From: Neobacillus ginsengisoli
Lineage (GTDB): Bacteria; Bacillota; Bacilli; Bacillales_B; DSM-18226
Reading direction: 5' to 3'
Length of the DNA stretch: 64,000 nucleotides
Assembly (NCBI RefSeq): GCF_030813055.1
Contig: NZ_JAUSTW010000003.1
Location: 310,001-374,000 of the forward strand
The notes under the pieces are model-generated. The model saw nothing but the letters and a program-made list of their open reading frames with translations, did not search any database and was not told the DNA's origin. Position 1 is the stretch's first letter; each line of letters starts with the position of its first letter. The position numbers and the translations under genes are program-made. Shown one piece after another: positions 53,907 to 62,180 of this stretch.

Positions 53907-55979
53907 TTAATCCTTCACCCTCAACAACCTTAATCCGTTTAAGGTAACCAGCAAGGTCGTGCCCATATCCGCAAAAATCGCAATCCACAATGTCAGCCAG
54001 CCAGGAACAACTAGTAATAGCGCCAATAGCTTAACTACAATCGAAAAAGTGATATTTTGCTTAATAATTTGTAATGTTTTACGGCTTAGCTTAATCGTAA
54101 AAGGAAGCTTCGTAAGGTCGTCATTCATTAAGGCTATATCAGCTGTTTCCAGCGCGGTATCAGTACCTGCACCGCCCATGGCAATTCCGACAGTAGCTGA
54201 TGCCAGCGCCGGAGCATCATTGACCCCGTCACCTACCATTGCTACCCTGCCAAACTGTTCCTTTAATTTCTTGATTGCCTCCAGCTTTTCCTCCGGCAGC
54301 AGCTCCGCTTCGAGGCTTTTCACGCCGACATTCCGGCCAATCGCGTGAGCGGTTGCCTGATTGTCACCTGTCAGGAGAATCGTTTGCTTAATTCCGAGGT
54401 GATGAAGTCGCTCCACCACACCCTTGCTGCTTTCCCTTACTTCGTCTGCAACGGCGATGAGTGCCAGGATTTCTTTTTCAGTACCAGCTATCATGACTGT
54501 TTTTCCCTGATTTTGCAGCTCGAAGATTTGCTCAGTAATTTTTTCAGGAATGAATTCAAACAACTTCAGATTTCCGATGCGAAATTCCGTTCCGTCAATC
54601 GTTCCGGTTAAGCCTTTTCCGGTGATTGAAGTAAATTGTTCAATCGCATAATCAAGTGAAAGTCCGTTTGCTTTTTTTATAATTGCAGAAGAAAGCGGGT
54701 GTTGTGACCTGCTTTCGAGGGCAGCAATCATCGCGAGTAGTTCACTGGGTTCCTTTTTACCAAAATGAATGAAATCTGTTACGATAGGAATCCCTTTTGT
54801 TAACGTACCGGTTTTATCAAAGGCAATGGCCTTTAATGCCCCGGCTTCTTCTAAAAAGCTGCCGCCTTTAATGAGAACGCCGTTCCTTGCGGCATTGCCG
54901 ATGGCAGTTACGATTGATACCGGGGTTGATATGACCAGCGCGCATGGACAGCCGACGACTAGCACGGCAAGTCCTTGGTAGATCCACTCTTTCCAGCTTG
55001 CAGCAAAGACCATCGGCGGGACTAAAGCAACTAAAGCGGCTATCGCCATGATCACAGGTGTATAGTACTTTGCAAAACGGTCGACAAACCGTTGAGAAGG
55101 GGCTTTTTCTCCTTGCGCTTCTTCAACCAAATGGACAATTTTTGCTATCGTTGTATCCTCGGAATGTTTAGTTACTTTTACCTTTAAAAATCCTTCTTGA
55201 TTTAATGTTCCGGCATACACTTCGTCATCGATGACTTTTTCAACGGGAACCGATTCGCCGGTGATCGCCGCTTGGTTGATAGCAGACGCCCCTTCGACAA
55301 TGACACCATCCATGGCAATCATTTGTCCGGGTTTAATCAACATGATGTCGCCGATTTCTATATCCTCGGCTTTTAGTGTAAGTTCTTTCCCATTTCTAAC
55401 GACAACGGCTTCGCTTGGAGCCATTTCCATCAAGGTCCGAATCGATGCCCGTGCTTTGTCCATCGAATAGCTCTCAAGCACTTCACTGATGGCAAACAGA
55501 ATGACTACCACGGCGCCTTCACGCCACTCACCAATAATGGCAGCCCCGATAATCGCAATCGTCATCAGCGTTTTCATATCGAAATTAAGCCGCAGCAAAT
55601 TTTTGATGCCTGTTTTAAAAAGCGAGAATCCGCCTAATAAAATCGCTGCTGCAAAAAGAATGTTTTCAGAAAATAGATAGCCAAGTAACAGGAACAATAA
55701 TGATTGGCCTAGGAGCGAATAACGTTTCCAAAACGGTTCTTTCGGAATGGACTGCCGTTTTTCTTTTTCAGGGTATAGAATTAATTTTTCAAATGCACCG
55801 GCTTCCTCCAACTCCTCTATGGTAGCTGTCCCATAGACTGTTAGTTTTGATGCGCCAAAATTTACACTTGCGTCAACAACACCATCCAGGTGTTTTACGT
55901 TCTTTTCGAACGTTTGGGCGCAGCTGCTTCAGGAAAAGCCTTGAACGCGATATACTTGTTTTTCAGTTGTTTCATTCAC
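53907..55979 (-). CDS. cadA: Cd/Zn-transporting P-type ATPase CadA, with an in-frame UGA in the metal-binding motif
   Basis: Exports Cd(II), Zn(II) and Pb(II). From a GTG (55977-55979) 9 bases after AGGAGG and overlapping the cadC stop, the frame reads QVYRVQGFS, then TGA (55931-55929), then [16 protein letters not shown] and on through the whole ATPase. Homologues have GFTCANCA here, so the TGA replaces the first Cys of CxxC at codon 17. The rest is intact: TGES at 240-243, CPC at 344-346, DKTGT with phospho-Asp D388, GDGVNDAP near the end; 690 codons in all. No good internal restart exists downstream of the TGA. Either the UGA is read as selenocysteine, or this is a nonsense mutant or a sequencing error. 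Confidence 0.88.
55897..55931 (-). promoter_or_regulatory. candidate bacterial SECIS hairpin after the cadA UGA
   Basis: ACGTTC (55913-55908) pairs with GAACGT (55902-55897) around the loop GAAAA. The loop begins 22 bases after the UGA and starts with G, fitting the bacterial SECIS consensus known to me (loop 16-37 bases downstream, G in the first two loop positions). The hairpin encodes TFEKNV, a conserved segment, so it could be chance. Confidence 0.4.
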
Positions 55980-56340
55980 GGTCCGACACCTCCTCCTGAT
56001 GCTTGATGGCAATGTGGATTAATTGTTTTACATGGTTGTCATCAAGGGAATAATAAACAAGCTTGCCTTCTTTACGGAATTTTGCAAGGCCGAGACTTTT
56101 TAAATGACGCAAATGATGGGAAGCCGTAGCCGTTGTCGCCCTGACAATGTTGGCCACATCGCATACGCATAGCTCGTCTTCAAGCGTGAGCGCATAAGCA
56201 ATTTTCATTCGCGTCTCATCGGACAATGCTTTAAAAATCGTCGTTACTTCAAGGATATTCCTTTTTTCAAGCTGCTGTTGTACCCGGGCGGTTTTCTCTT
56301 TATCAACACAGGTAATCTCGCAAATATCGTGCTCATTCAA
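55972..56340 (-). CDS. cadC: ArsR/SmtB-family metal sensor CadC
   Basis: Repressor released by Cd, Pb or Zn. A TTG start (56338-56340) 8 bases after AGAAGG gives 122 residues, the length of staphylococcal CadC. The four thiolate ligands are at the classical places: C7 and C11 (DICEITC) and C58 and C60 (ELCVCD). HTH: TTATASHHLRHLKSLGLAK. It overlaps cadA by 8 bases, and two CadC-type operators lie upstream. Confidence 0.95.
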   Translation of the reverse strand: MNEHDICEITCVDKEKTARVQQQLEKRNILEVTTIFKALSDETRMKIAYALTLEDELCVCDVANIVRATTATASHHLRHLKSLGLAKFRKEGKLVYYSLDDNHVKQLIHIAIKHQEEVSDRE

Positions 56341-56357
56341 GATTGTCACCTTCTAAC

Positions 56358-56409
56358 ATTCAAATGTTTGTTTGAATATATCATATTCAAATAGTGGTTT
56401 GAATGTCAA
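56358..56409 (-). promoter_or_regulatory. cadC promoter with two CadC operators
   Basis: Two TTCAAA-N6-TTTGAA palindromes (56358-56378 and 56385-56404) match the CadC operator. TTGACA (56409-56404) and TATGAT (56385-56380), 18 bases apart, form the promoter, with one operator filling the spacer. This fits metal-induced autoregulation of cadC-cadA. Confidence 0.9.
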
Positions 56410-56458
56410 TTGTTTTGGAAAGGATGCTGAAAAACAGACCTAAATTCCTCAGATTATG

Positions 56459-56490
56459 AAAACCGCGGCCAAGGTATCAGCCGCGGTTTT
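56459..56490 (-). terminator. hairpin after the polyferredoxin gene
   Basis: AACCGCGGC pairs with GCCGCGGTT; on the minus strand it is followed by TTCATAAT, on the plus strand by a longer T stretch. Likely terminator for the minus-strand operon. Confidence 0.65.
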
Positions 56491-56507
56491 TGTTTCATTT
56501 TTAGTTT

Positions 56508-57875
56508 TTAAACACGATGCATCATTGGTAATGAAAATAAATATATGTTTACAATTGCAAGTAAAACCATTAAGGCATAATAAGGCGCTAATGTTTTGAA
56601 CGGGCCTTTATTACCAATTCGATAAGCGGTATAAATCGATCCGATCGTTCCTAACACAACAATGATGTACTGCAGCGTCCGAACCGTTGATGCAGATGCG
56701 AAAGCAAGGTCACCTCTTGTCACATGAGCACCAAATAAAGCTGCGCTGTTATACCAGATTGCTTTTCCTTCGGTTATGATATGGAATAAGTTGTGTGCAA
56801 GATGGCCCGCTAAATCCAATGGAATAATTGCATAACCGAAACGAATAAAGCTTTTCTTTACCTTTTCAACCGAACCTCCGGTTAAAGTTGCGATTTTTGC
56901 CGTTCCCAATAATAGTCCAACCGGAATGGCCATAGCAATAATAAAGGCAACAGTAAAGTTTACATTGTAATTATCAGATCCGGTAACCGAACCAATTGCT
57001 TTTAAAATATCCTGCCAGATGGCTACCATTGTAATGTTCTGGACAAAAACAATTCCCATGATGACCGCTGCTAAAAAGGTATGTTCAATCACGGGTCTTT
57101 TGACTCCCCATAATTCGGAGGTAGGTACCCGTGGTGAGATACGGATCGAATTATTTGGACATGATTTCACACAATTGCCGCATAAGTTACAATCAGCTGC
57201 AGTATCCATGGTGCGAACAAATTGAAACATTGGACAACCTTCTGCTTGGTCGCTCCCTTTAAAGCAGGATTGTGATTTACACGTCTTACAAATTTCCGGA
57301 GTACCGCGAAGTTCTAATGACCCTGAGCGGGAATAGTTACCTGATAATCCCCCTAGAAAACATAAAGTCTTGCAAAATGTTCTTCTTTCGTAGAAGACAG
57401 ACGTTCCGACCACCATTGTCACAAGTAAAAGAAGTAAGTAACCTGAGCCTCTTGGGGATTCAACTATCCCCCAAATATGATCACTATACGTAATGGCAAT
57501 AAAGAAAAGGTCAATGATCCAAAGCCCGTATTTTCTTAAAAACTTGGGCATAGGCCGATTACTGCCTATCGTTTTCCGAACCATGTCACTTACCTTACCA
57601 AATGGACAGATTGTACACCAAAATCGTCCAATTGCCAGAAAAAAGATTGGGATTAGCGGCCACCATAAAACCCAGGTTAGTGATGTTCCAACATTACGGG
57701 TTGGGTCAACGGTACCGGCTACCAATTCATAGACAATAACGGAAAAGACAATAAGGACAATCCATTGGAAAATTCCCGGATACCATTTGCTTTGAATAAA
57801 CTTTTTGATGATTGGAATTGATAGAAGATTAATCGGTTTCTTTCCTTCCACGACATTTTTATTTGGAATTGCCAT
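56508..57875 (-). CDS. membrane polyferredoxin (NapH/NosR/CcoG-like 4Fe-4S protein)
   Basis: 455 residues from the ATG 57873-57875 behind AAAGG. About ten membrane segments carry Cys motifs FWCTICPFGK and FCKTLCFLGG on the membrane face; a ferredoxin insert includes CKTCKSQSC, GCP and CNLCGNCVKSCP. Such proteins pass electrons from quinol to redox enzymes, or serve in copper handling (CcoG reduces Cu(II)). The gene overlaps the Met-rich protein gene by 17 bases, favouring a copper-linked electron-transfer role, which is inference. Confidence 0.8.
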   Translation of the reverse strand: MAIPNKNVVEGKKPINLLSIPIIKKFIQSKWYPGIFQWIVLIVFSVIVYELVAGTVDPTRNVGTSLTWVLWWPLIPIFFLAIGRFWCTICPFGKVSDMVRKTIGSNRPMPKFLRKYGLWIIDLFFIAITYSDHIWGIVESPRGSGYLLLLLVTMVVGTSVFYERRTFCKTLCFLGGLSGNYSRSGSLELRGTPEICKTCKSQSCFKGSDQAEGCPMFQFVRTMDTAADCNLCGNCVKSCPNNSIRISPRVPTSELWGVKRPVIEHTFLAAVIMGIVFVQNITMVAIWQDILKAIGSVTGSDNYNVNFTVAFIIAMAIPVGLLLGTAKIATLTGGSVEKVKKSFIRFGYAIIPLDLAGHLAHNLFHIITEGKAIWYNSAALFGAHVTRGDLAFASASTVRTLQYIIVVLGTIGSIYTAYRIGNKGPFKTLAPYYALMVLLAIVNIYLFSLPMMHRV

Positions 57876-58221
57876 CAGAATCATCCTTTCTTCTAAACCA
57901 TTTATTCCAAACACCGATGATAATAAAGGAAGAATTAACTGCACCATAGCTTCCCAAAACCTTAATGTTTGCAGGCGTTTCCTTCACCTGTGCTTCGGAG
58001 TGGCTGTGTCCGCTCATGTCCATTCCTGCCATGCTGTCGTCCTTTTTCGATCCACTCATATCCATGTTTTTGCCTTTGCCGCTCATGTCCATTCCTTCTA
58101 TGTTATGTTCGGATTGACTTGAGGAGGCTGGCATTTTTTTATCCCCTTCATGGGCCAAAGCCATTCTTCCTCCGGAAAAAACAATAACAAGGAAAATCAT
58201 TAACAACAATTTCGCCTTCAA
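57859..58221 (-). CDS. Met-rich secreted/membrane protein with MDMSG repeats
   Basis: 120 residues from a TTG (58219-58221) 6 bases after GAGGTG. An N-terminal hydrophobic signal (KLLLMIFLVIVFSGGRMALA) precedes a stretch with three copies of MDMSG and a HSHSE, the kind of Met/His clusters that bind Cu(I) in CopB/PcoB-type proteins. A second hydrophobic segment near the end (VNSSFIIIGVWNKWF) and a basic tail suggest membrane anchoring. It overlaps the polyferredoxin gene. Not assigned to a named family. Confidence 0.7.
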   Translation of the reverse strand: MKAKLLLMIFLVIVFSGGRMALAHEGDKKMPASSSQSEHNIEGMDMSGKGKNMDMSGSKKDDSMAGMDMSGHSHSEAQVKETPANIKVLGSYGAVNSSFIIIGVWNKWFRRKDDSDGNSK

Positions 58222-58557
58222 AACATTCACCTCATTCCCAAATTGTTTAAAGTAAGATAAGAGCTTAACCTTTTTAAACTTTAATAAAAAAGTGTGCAGA
58301 AACTTTGAGTTTTTTTTGTACAAAATTTGTCTTTTACAATCGGTAACGGAAATGATATATATCAGAATAAAACGCAAAAAAAACAACGAGCAATTCGTTG
58401 TTTTTCCGTTTCTTTTTATAGAGACCAATATTATTTGGCTCAAAAAACTGTACTTTCAATCACTTTAAATCAACTAGTTTAATAGAAGCATTTTAGCAGA
58501 AAAAAGTGCAGAAATTGTGGAGATTGGTGTACATCCAGATGCTTTGTTAAAAAACTT
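58222..58557. other. gap upstream of the Met-rich protein gene
   Basis: 336 bases without a gene. It contains the NiCoT terminator (58375-58402) and must hold the promoter of the Met-rich/polyferredoxin pair. I found no clear CsoR, FNR or Fur site by eye. Confidence 0.5.
58375..58402 (-). terminator. terminator after the NiCoT gene
   Basis: AACAACGA pairs with TCGTTGTT on the minus strand, followed by a long T run. Confidence 0.8.
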
Positions 58558-59583
58558 TTACAAATTATTGGATTCCCATCGTTTTTCAATCTTCAGGAAT
58601 CTCCAAAGACAAAATGAAATAGCCCATGACAATATGAATAACAGAACTAATACATACCCCAACCAGCCAAAATCCAATCCTTGAATCCATCTTCCAAAAC
58701 TGTTTTCTAAACCAATTTTTTTAGAGAGAGCTTGAATTAATTCAATCATACCGATTAATAATGCGGCCGATACGGATATGGCTGTAACTGTCAAATTATA
58801 GTAAACCTTTCGTAGTGGAGTAGAAAACGCCCAGCGATACGCGCTCACCATGAAAATTCCATCTGCGGTATCCAGCAAACTCATTCCTGCTGCAAACAAG
58901 ATCGGTAAAGAGACTATCCCTAAAAACGGAATCGTATTTTGGGCTGCGGTCGCTGAAATGGCTAATAAAGCAACCTCGCTTGCTGTATCAAATCCTAAGC
59001 CAAATAAAAAACCCAAGGGGTAAATATGCCAGCTTTTATTAACAAATTTATATAAAGGCCCCATGAATCGCCCCATTAACCCCCGTGAATGAAGGAGCTG
59101 CTCCATTTGATCTTTATCATATGTACCATAACGCATCTGATGAAATATTTTAAACAGATCCTTCAATATGACAAGATTTAGGATCCCTATCAACAGCAAA
59201 AAGGTCCCAGATACAATCGTCCCGATAAGCCCGCCAACTTCTTGGAGCTGAGGAAGTTCAGCTTTCGCCCATTGAACGGAAATCGCCGTAACGATTGCCA
59301 TTAGAAAAACGACACTTGAGTGACCTAGAGAGAAGAAAAAGCCTACACCTGCCGGATTTTTTTCTTGCTGCACCAATTTGCGGACGGTGTTATCAATGGC
59401 TGCAATATGATCCGCATCAAACGCATGCCGCAAGCCTAAGGTATAGGCGACAAAAGCCATACCTAATAGAGCCGGACTTTCCCTCCAGCCGATAACAAGA
59501 AAACCTGTTCCAATGAGGTGTAAAACCCCTACTATTATGGCATAAGGTAACCATGATCTTTTTCCAAAAGGGGCCTTCGTCAT
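58558..59583 (-). CDS. NiCoT-family nickel/cobalt permease
   Basis: 341 residues, about eight membrane segments. The signature RHAFDADHIAAIDN in the second segment and LGFDTASEVALLA further on define high-affinity Ni/Co permeases (HoxN/NixA). AAAAGGAGG precedes the ATG. No urease or hydrogenase genes are in the window, so the metal cannot be chosen from context, and I see no cobalamin riboswitch. Confidence 0.92.
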   Translation of the reverse strand: MTKAPFGKRSWLPYAIIVGVLHLIGTGFLVIGWRESPALLGMAFVAYTLGLRHAFDADHIAAIDNTVRKLVQQEKNPAGVGFFFSLGHSSVVFLMAIVTAISVQWAKAELPQLQEVGGLIGTIVSGTFLLLIGILNLVILKDLFKIFHQMRYGTYDKDQMEQLLHSRGLMGRFMGPLYKFVNKSWHIYPLGFLFGLGFDTASEVALLAISATAAQNTIPFLGIVSLPILFAAGMSLLDTADGIFMVSAYRWAFSTPLRKVYYNLTVTAISVSAALLIGMIELIQALSKKIGLENSFGRWIQGLDFGWLGYVLVLLFILSWAISFCLWRFLKIEKRWESNNL

Positions 59584-59780
59584 TAGTCTCCCTCCTTTTT
59601 ATAATGCTTTATCTTTAAACAAATTATTTTTATTGTACCACATTGATTTTGATTGAGAGAGCACTTCCAAGGAATGTAACAAATTTTCTAATTTTAACTA
59701 ATTCCTGTAAAGAATAACTCTCGTGTTCTGAAACATAATAATTGTGGTTATTGTGACCAAAACATGAGGAGGAATAAAAT

Positions 59781-60422
59781 ATGATGCAAAATCAACAAAA
59801 TCCAATGCACCAAAATATGCATACAGGGAATGTACCGCAGCAAATGAATCATGGCGGCCATGAAGTATTTGATGTTCATGAGGTCCTTTCAGGGTCAATT
59901 GGGGCCATGGACCAATATCTAATGCTTCGTCAGCATGTCAAAGACCCGGAACTAATGGATATTCTTGATCGCCAATATCGTTTTATGCAGGACGAATACA
60001 ACATAACCGTAGAATGTTTCAAAACAGGGCAGGATCCTTCAAAACCAACTCAAAGCTATAAAATGAATCAAGGGAATGACTTTGTGTATGGTTTAACCCC
60101 ATCACAGCCTAAAAAACCGGCTCAATCAGTATCTGAGTTTACTGATGCATGTATCTCCGGCATGATGCTTGGTTGTGTAAAATCCGGTGCCTCTATGAAG
60201 ACAATGGCCGCAATGGAAGTAACTAATCCGGTTGTTCGCCGTGTACTCGCTGATTCCGTACCAAATTGCATTGAAATGGCTTATGAACTCTCCATTTATC
60301 AAAATAAACACCATTACTATCAGGTACCGCAGCTAGCCCAGCAGGATATGCAGCAGCTATTAAATGCGTACGCCCCTGCACAAGTTCAAATGCAAATGCC
60401 GAATAACAATATGCTCTCTTAA
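59781..60422 (+). CDS. CotF-like spore coat protein (YhcQ type)
   Basis: 213 residues. A Met/Gln/His-rich N-terminus (MMQNQQNPMHQNMHTGN) leads to the coat F domain, with DVHEVLSGSIGAMDQYLMLR and the helical bundle ending in AYELSIYQNKHHYYQVPQL. AGGAGG precedes the ATG. Similar proteins are produced in the mother cell during sporulation; no clear sigma-E/K or sigma-G promoter could be read. Confidence 0.88.
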   Translation: MMQNQQNPMHQNMHTGNVPQQMNHGGHEVFDVHEVLSGSIGAMDQYLMLRQHVKDPELMDILDRQYRFMQDEYNITVECFKTGQDPSKPTQSYKMNQGNDFVYGLTPSQPKKPAQSVSEFTDACISGMMLGCVKSGASMKTMAAMEVTNPVVRRVLADSVPNCIEMAYELSIYQNKHHYYQVPQLAQQDMQQLLNAYAPAQVQMQMPNNNMLS

Positions 60423-60423
60423 T

Positions 60424-60460
60424 AAAAAATGCTATCCTTTTTCGTTTGAGAAAGGATAGC
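60424..60460 (-). terminator. terminator between the coat protein gene and minJ
   Basis: GCTATCCTTT pairs with AAAGGATAGC. On the minus strand (minJ side) it is followed by ATTTTTTATT; on the plus strand the T stretch comes later. Confidence 0.7.
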
Positions 60461-60635
60461 GCTACATCGATTTTTGCTTTGAATTTGTGTTGTCCTGTTT
60501 AGGTTCGTTTAAACACGATCGAATAGATTTAACTAACTTTCTCGAAGCTGGAGAAATGGTTATTTTATAATATAATTACGGTTATTTAAGATTTCCATTC
60601 CTGATAATTATGATTCATTTCCGTAGATTTACAGC

Positions 60636-61829
60636 TTACACGATCTTCTCATCATACTTCCGCTCATCCTGAACAAAGAGGATACCAAGTTCATGATGAT
60701 CCCCCTCGAATAAGGCCCGTTGGACAAATCGTACTTCACCATTGGTATCCAGAACATCGAGCTTGCAATGAGCGCGGTTTTTTTGGAGCGCTTCATAAAA
60801 GGTTTTTTCATCCCGAACCGCCAAACCATTCGCTTTTGAAATCAGTTCTCCTACCTGCAAACCCATTTTACTGGCGGGAGACGCCGGGATAATTCCGAGG
60901 ATCATTAAGCCATTATTTTTCCTGGAAAAATAAAAGGGAAGATTATCATCCCCTATCCGCTGCATCAGTGTGATCAATTCACGGCCAATGACAGCGAAAG
61001 CTGCTACCCCGATGGAAACAAGCGGATACCAGTAGCCTGCAACAGAAAGAAGGGCTGTGAAAATCCCAAGAAAAAGCACCCGTCTGCCCAAGAGCTGGAT
61101 TGATTCTTTTGGAAGCTTCCCTTGTACCTGCTGCTGAAAACCAATCGCAAAAGGAACAAGAATAAGCGAGTACTTATGTGCACCTAAATGAAAAGCCGGC
61201 CACCATGCGAACGGGAGGTGTAGGGCATCACCCGGAATCAGAAGTAACAACGGCAGCATCCATAGGCGTTTGACCTCATGGGCGCCGACGTTCCGGCCGC
61301 GTTTGCCTTTTACTAGTTTAGGTGATGTACCAATACTCGCATTTTTAAGAATCATGAACCCTTCAGCCATTAGCAGTAGTGCCAAAATGACGACAACTGA
61401 CGGGTAAACCTTCTCCCCAATGGAATGAAACGCTGTTGAAAAAAACGGGACAGCCCAATTATGATCAGCAATGATAATTAAAGTAAAAAATGCCGCACCT
61501 ACTGTGTATACCGGCGATAATAGTCGAATATTTGTCGTAAAGCTCCACAAAAAGGTAAAGGCGGCAATGAGCAGAATTGCAGCAAATGGAACGGCAATAC
61601 CTGCAGCAATTGCGATAATCGATAGTACTATAGCTGGAAAAATTCCCACGGGTATCAGCTGCCGGAGCTCAAAATAGGCATCATACGCCCGAACATGAAA
61701 ATGATTCCGCTCCCGTTTTACCCTTGAAACGCCTAAAATTCCTGCAAGGAAAAAGAGATAGTAAAATACTGGATGAAGGAGAAACTTTCCAATCCCTTTC
61801 AACAGTTCTACAAGCCATATCTGCACCAT
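60636..61829 (-). CDS. minJ: cell-division topological determinant MinJ
   Basis: Bridges DivIVA and MinCD at poles and septum; also needed for swarming in B. subtilis. The ATG at 61827-61829 (MVQIWLVELLKGIGKFLLHP) gives 397 residues, equal to B. subtilis MinJ. Six to eight membrane segments are followed by a C-terminal PDZ domain (about 300-390) with GLMILGIIPASPASKMGLQVGELISKANG-like segment. It follows ctpB on the same strand, with a 21-bp array between them. Confidence 0.92.
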   Translation of the reverse strand: MVQIWLVELLKGIGKFLLHPVFYYLFFLAGILGVSRVKRERNHFHVRAYDAYFELRQLIPVGIFPAIVLSIIAIAAGIAVPFAAILLIAAFTFLWSFTTNIRLLSPVYTVGAAFFTLIIIADHNWAVPFFSTAFHSIGEKVYPSVVVILALLLMAEGFMILKNASIGTSPKLVKGKRGRNVGAHEVKRLWMLPLLLLIPGDALHLPFAWWPAFHLGAHKYSLILVPFAIGFQQQVQGKLPKESIQLLGRRVLFLGIFTALLSVAGYWYPLVSIGVAAFAVIGRELITLMQRIGDDNLPFYFSRKNNGLMILGIIPASPASKMGLQVGELISKANGLAVRDEKTFYEALQKNRAHCKLDVLDTNGEVRFVQRALFEGDHHELGILFVQDERKYDEKIV

Positions 61830-62011
61830 TTCCTGCCACCTGCCTCTATTATAGTTTCTATTCAATAGTTGATTCTAAAAGTCTCTTAAAGATTATTTTA
61901 CCAAAATGGAGAGATAAAACCTATTGCTAGTTTCTTGAAAAACAAAAAACAGACCTAAAGTTTCAATTTCTTTTTAAAATCTGGTGCTGAAATTTCTCTA
62001 AGTCTGAAGGA

Positions 62012-62137
62012 TTCGGCAGATTTTTGTGTGATCTCCACGAATTTTGGCCATAATTTTGCGGACAGTACTACTATTTCCGCGGAAATTCTCGCTAATTCCG
62101 CAAGAAACACCAATTATTTTGCTACAGGAAGAAATCC
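62012..62137. repeat. 21-bp periodic array, core TTCCGC
   Basis: TTCGGC at 62012, CTCCAC at 62033, TTTTGC at 62054, TTCCGC at 62075 and 62096, and TTTTGC at 62117 keep an exact 21-base phase. It lies between the ctpB terminator and minJ, both on the minus strand. Only the hexamer is similar; the rest varies. No gene is seen in the 351-base gap. Confidence 0.65.
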
Positions 62138-62146
62138 CCATTAACA

Positions 62147-62174
62147 ATAAAAAAAACAGTGGCCGAAGCCCCTG
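62147..62174 (-). terminator. terminator after ctpB
   Basis: CAGGGGC pairs with GCCACTG (one mismatch) around a TTCG loop on the minus strand, followed by eight T residues. Confidence 0.8.
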
Positions 62175-62180
62175 CAATAG

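Noticed and set aside
55811..55931. cadA starting after the UGA as a protein without HMA domain
   Set aside because: The only nearby start codon, a TTG at 55811, touches GAGGAG without spacing, while the upstream GTG has an ideal site and the HMA codons are conserved.
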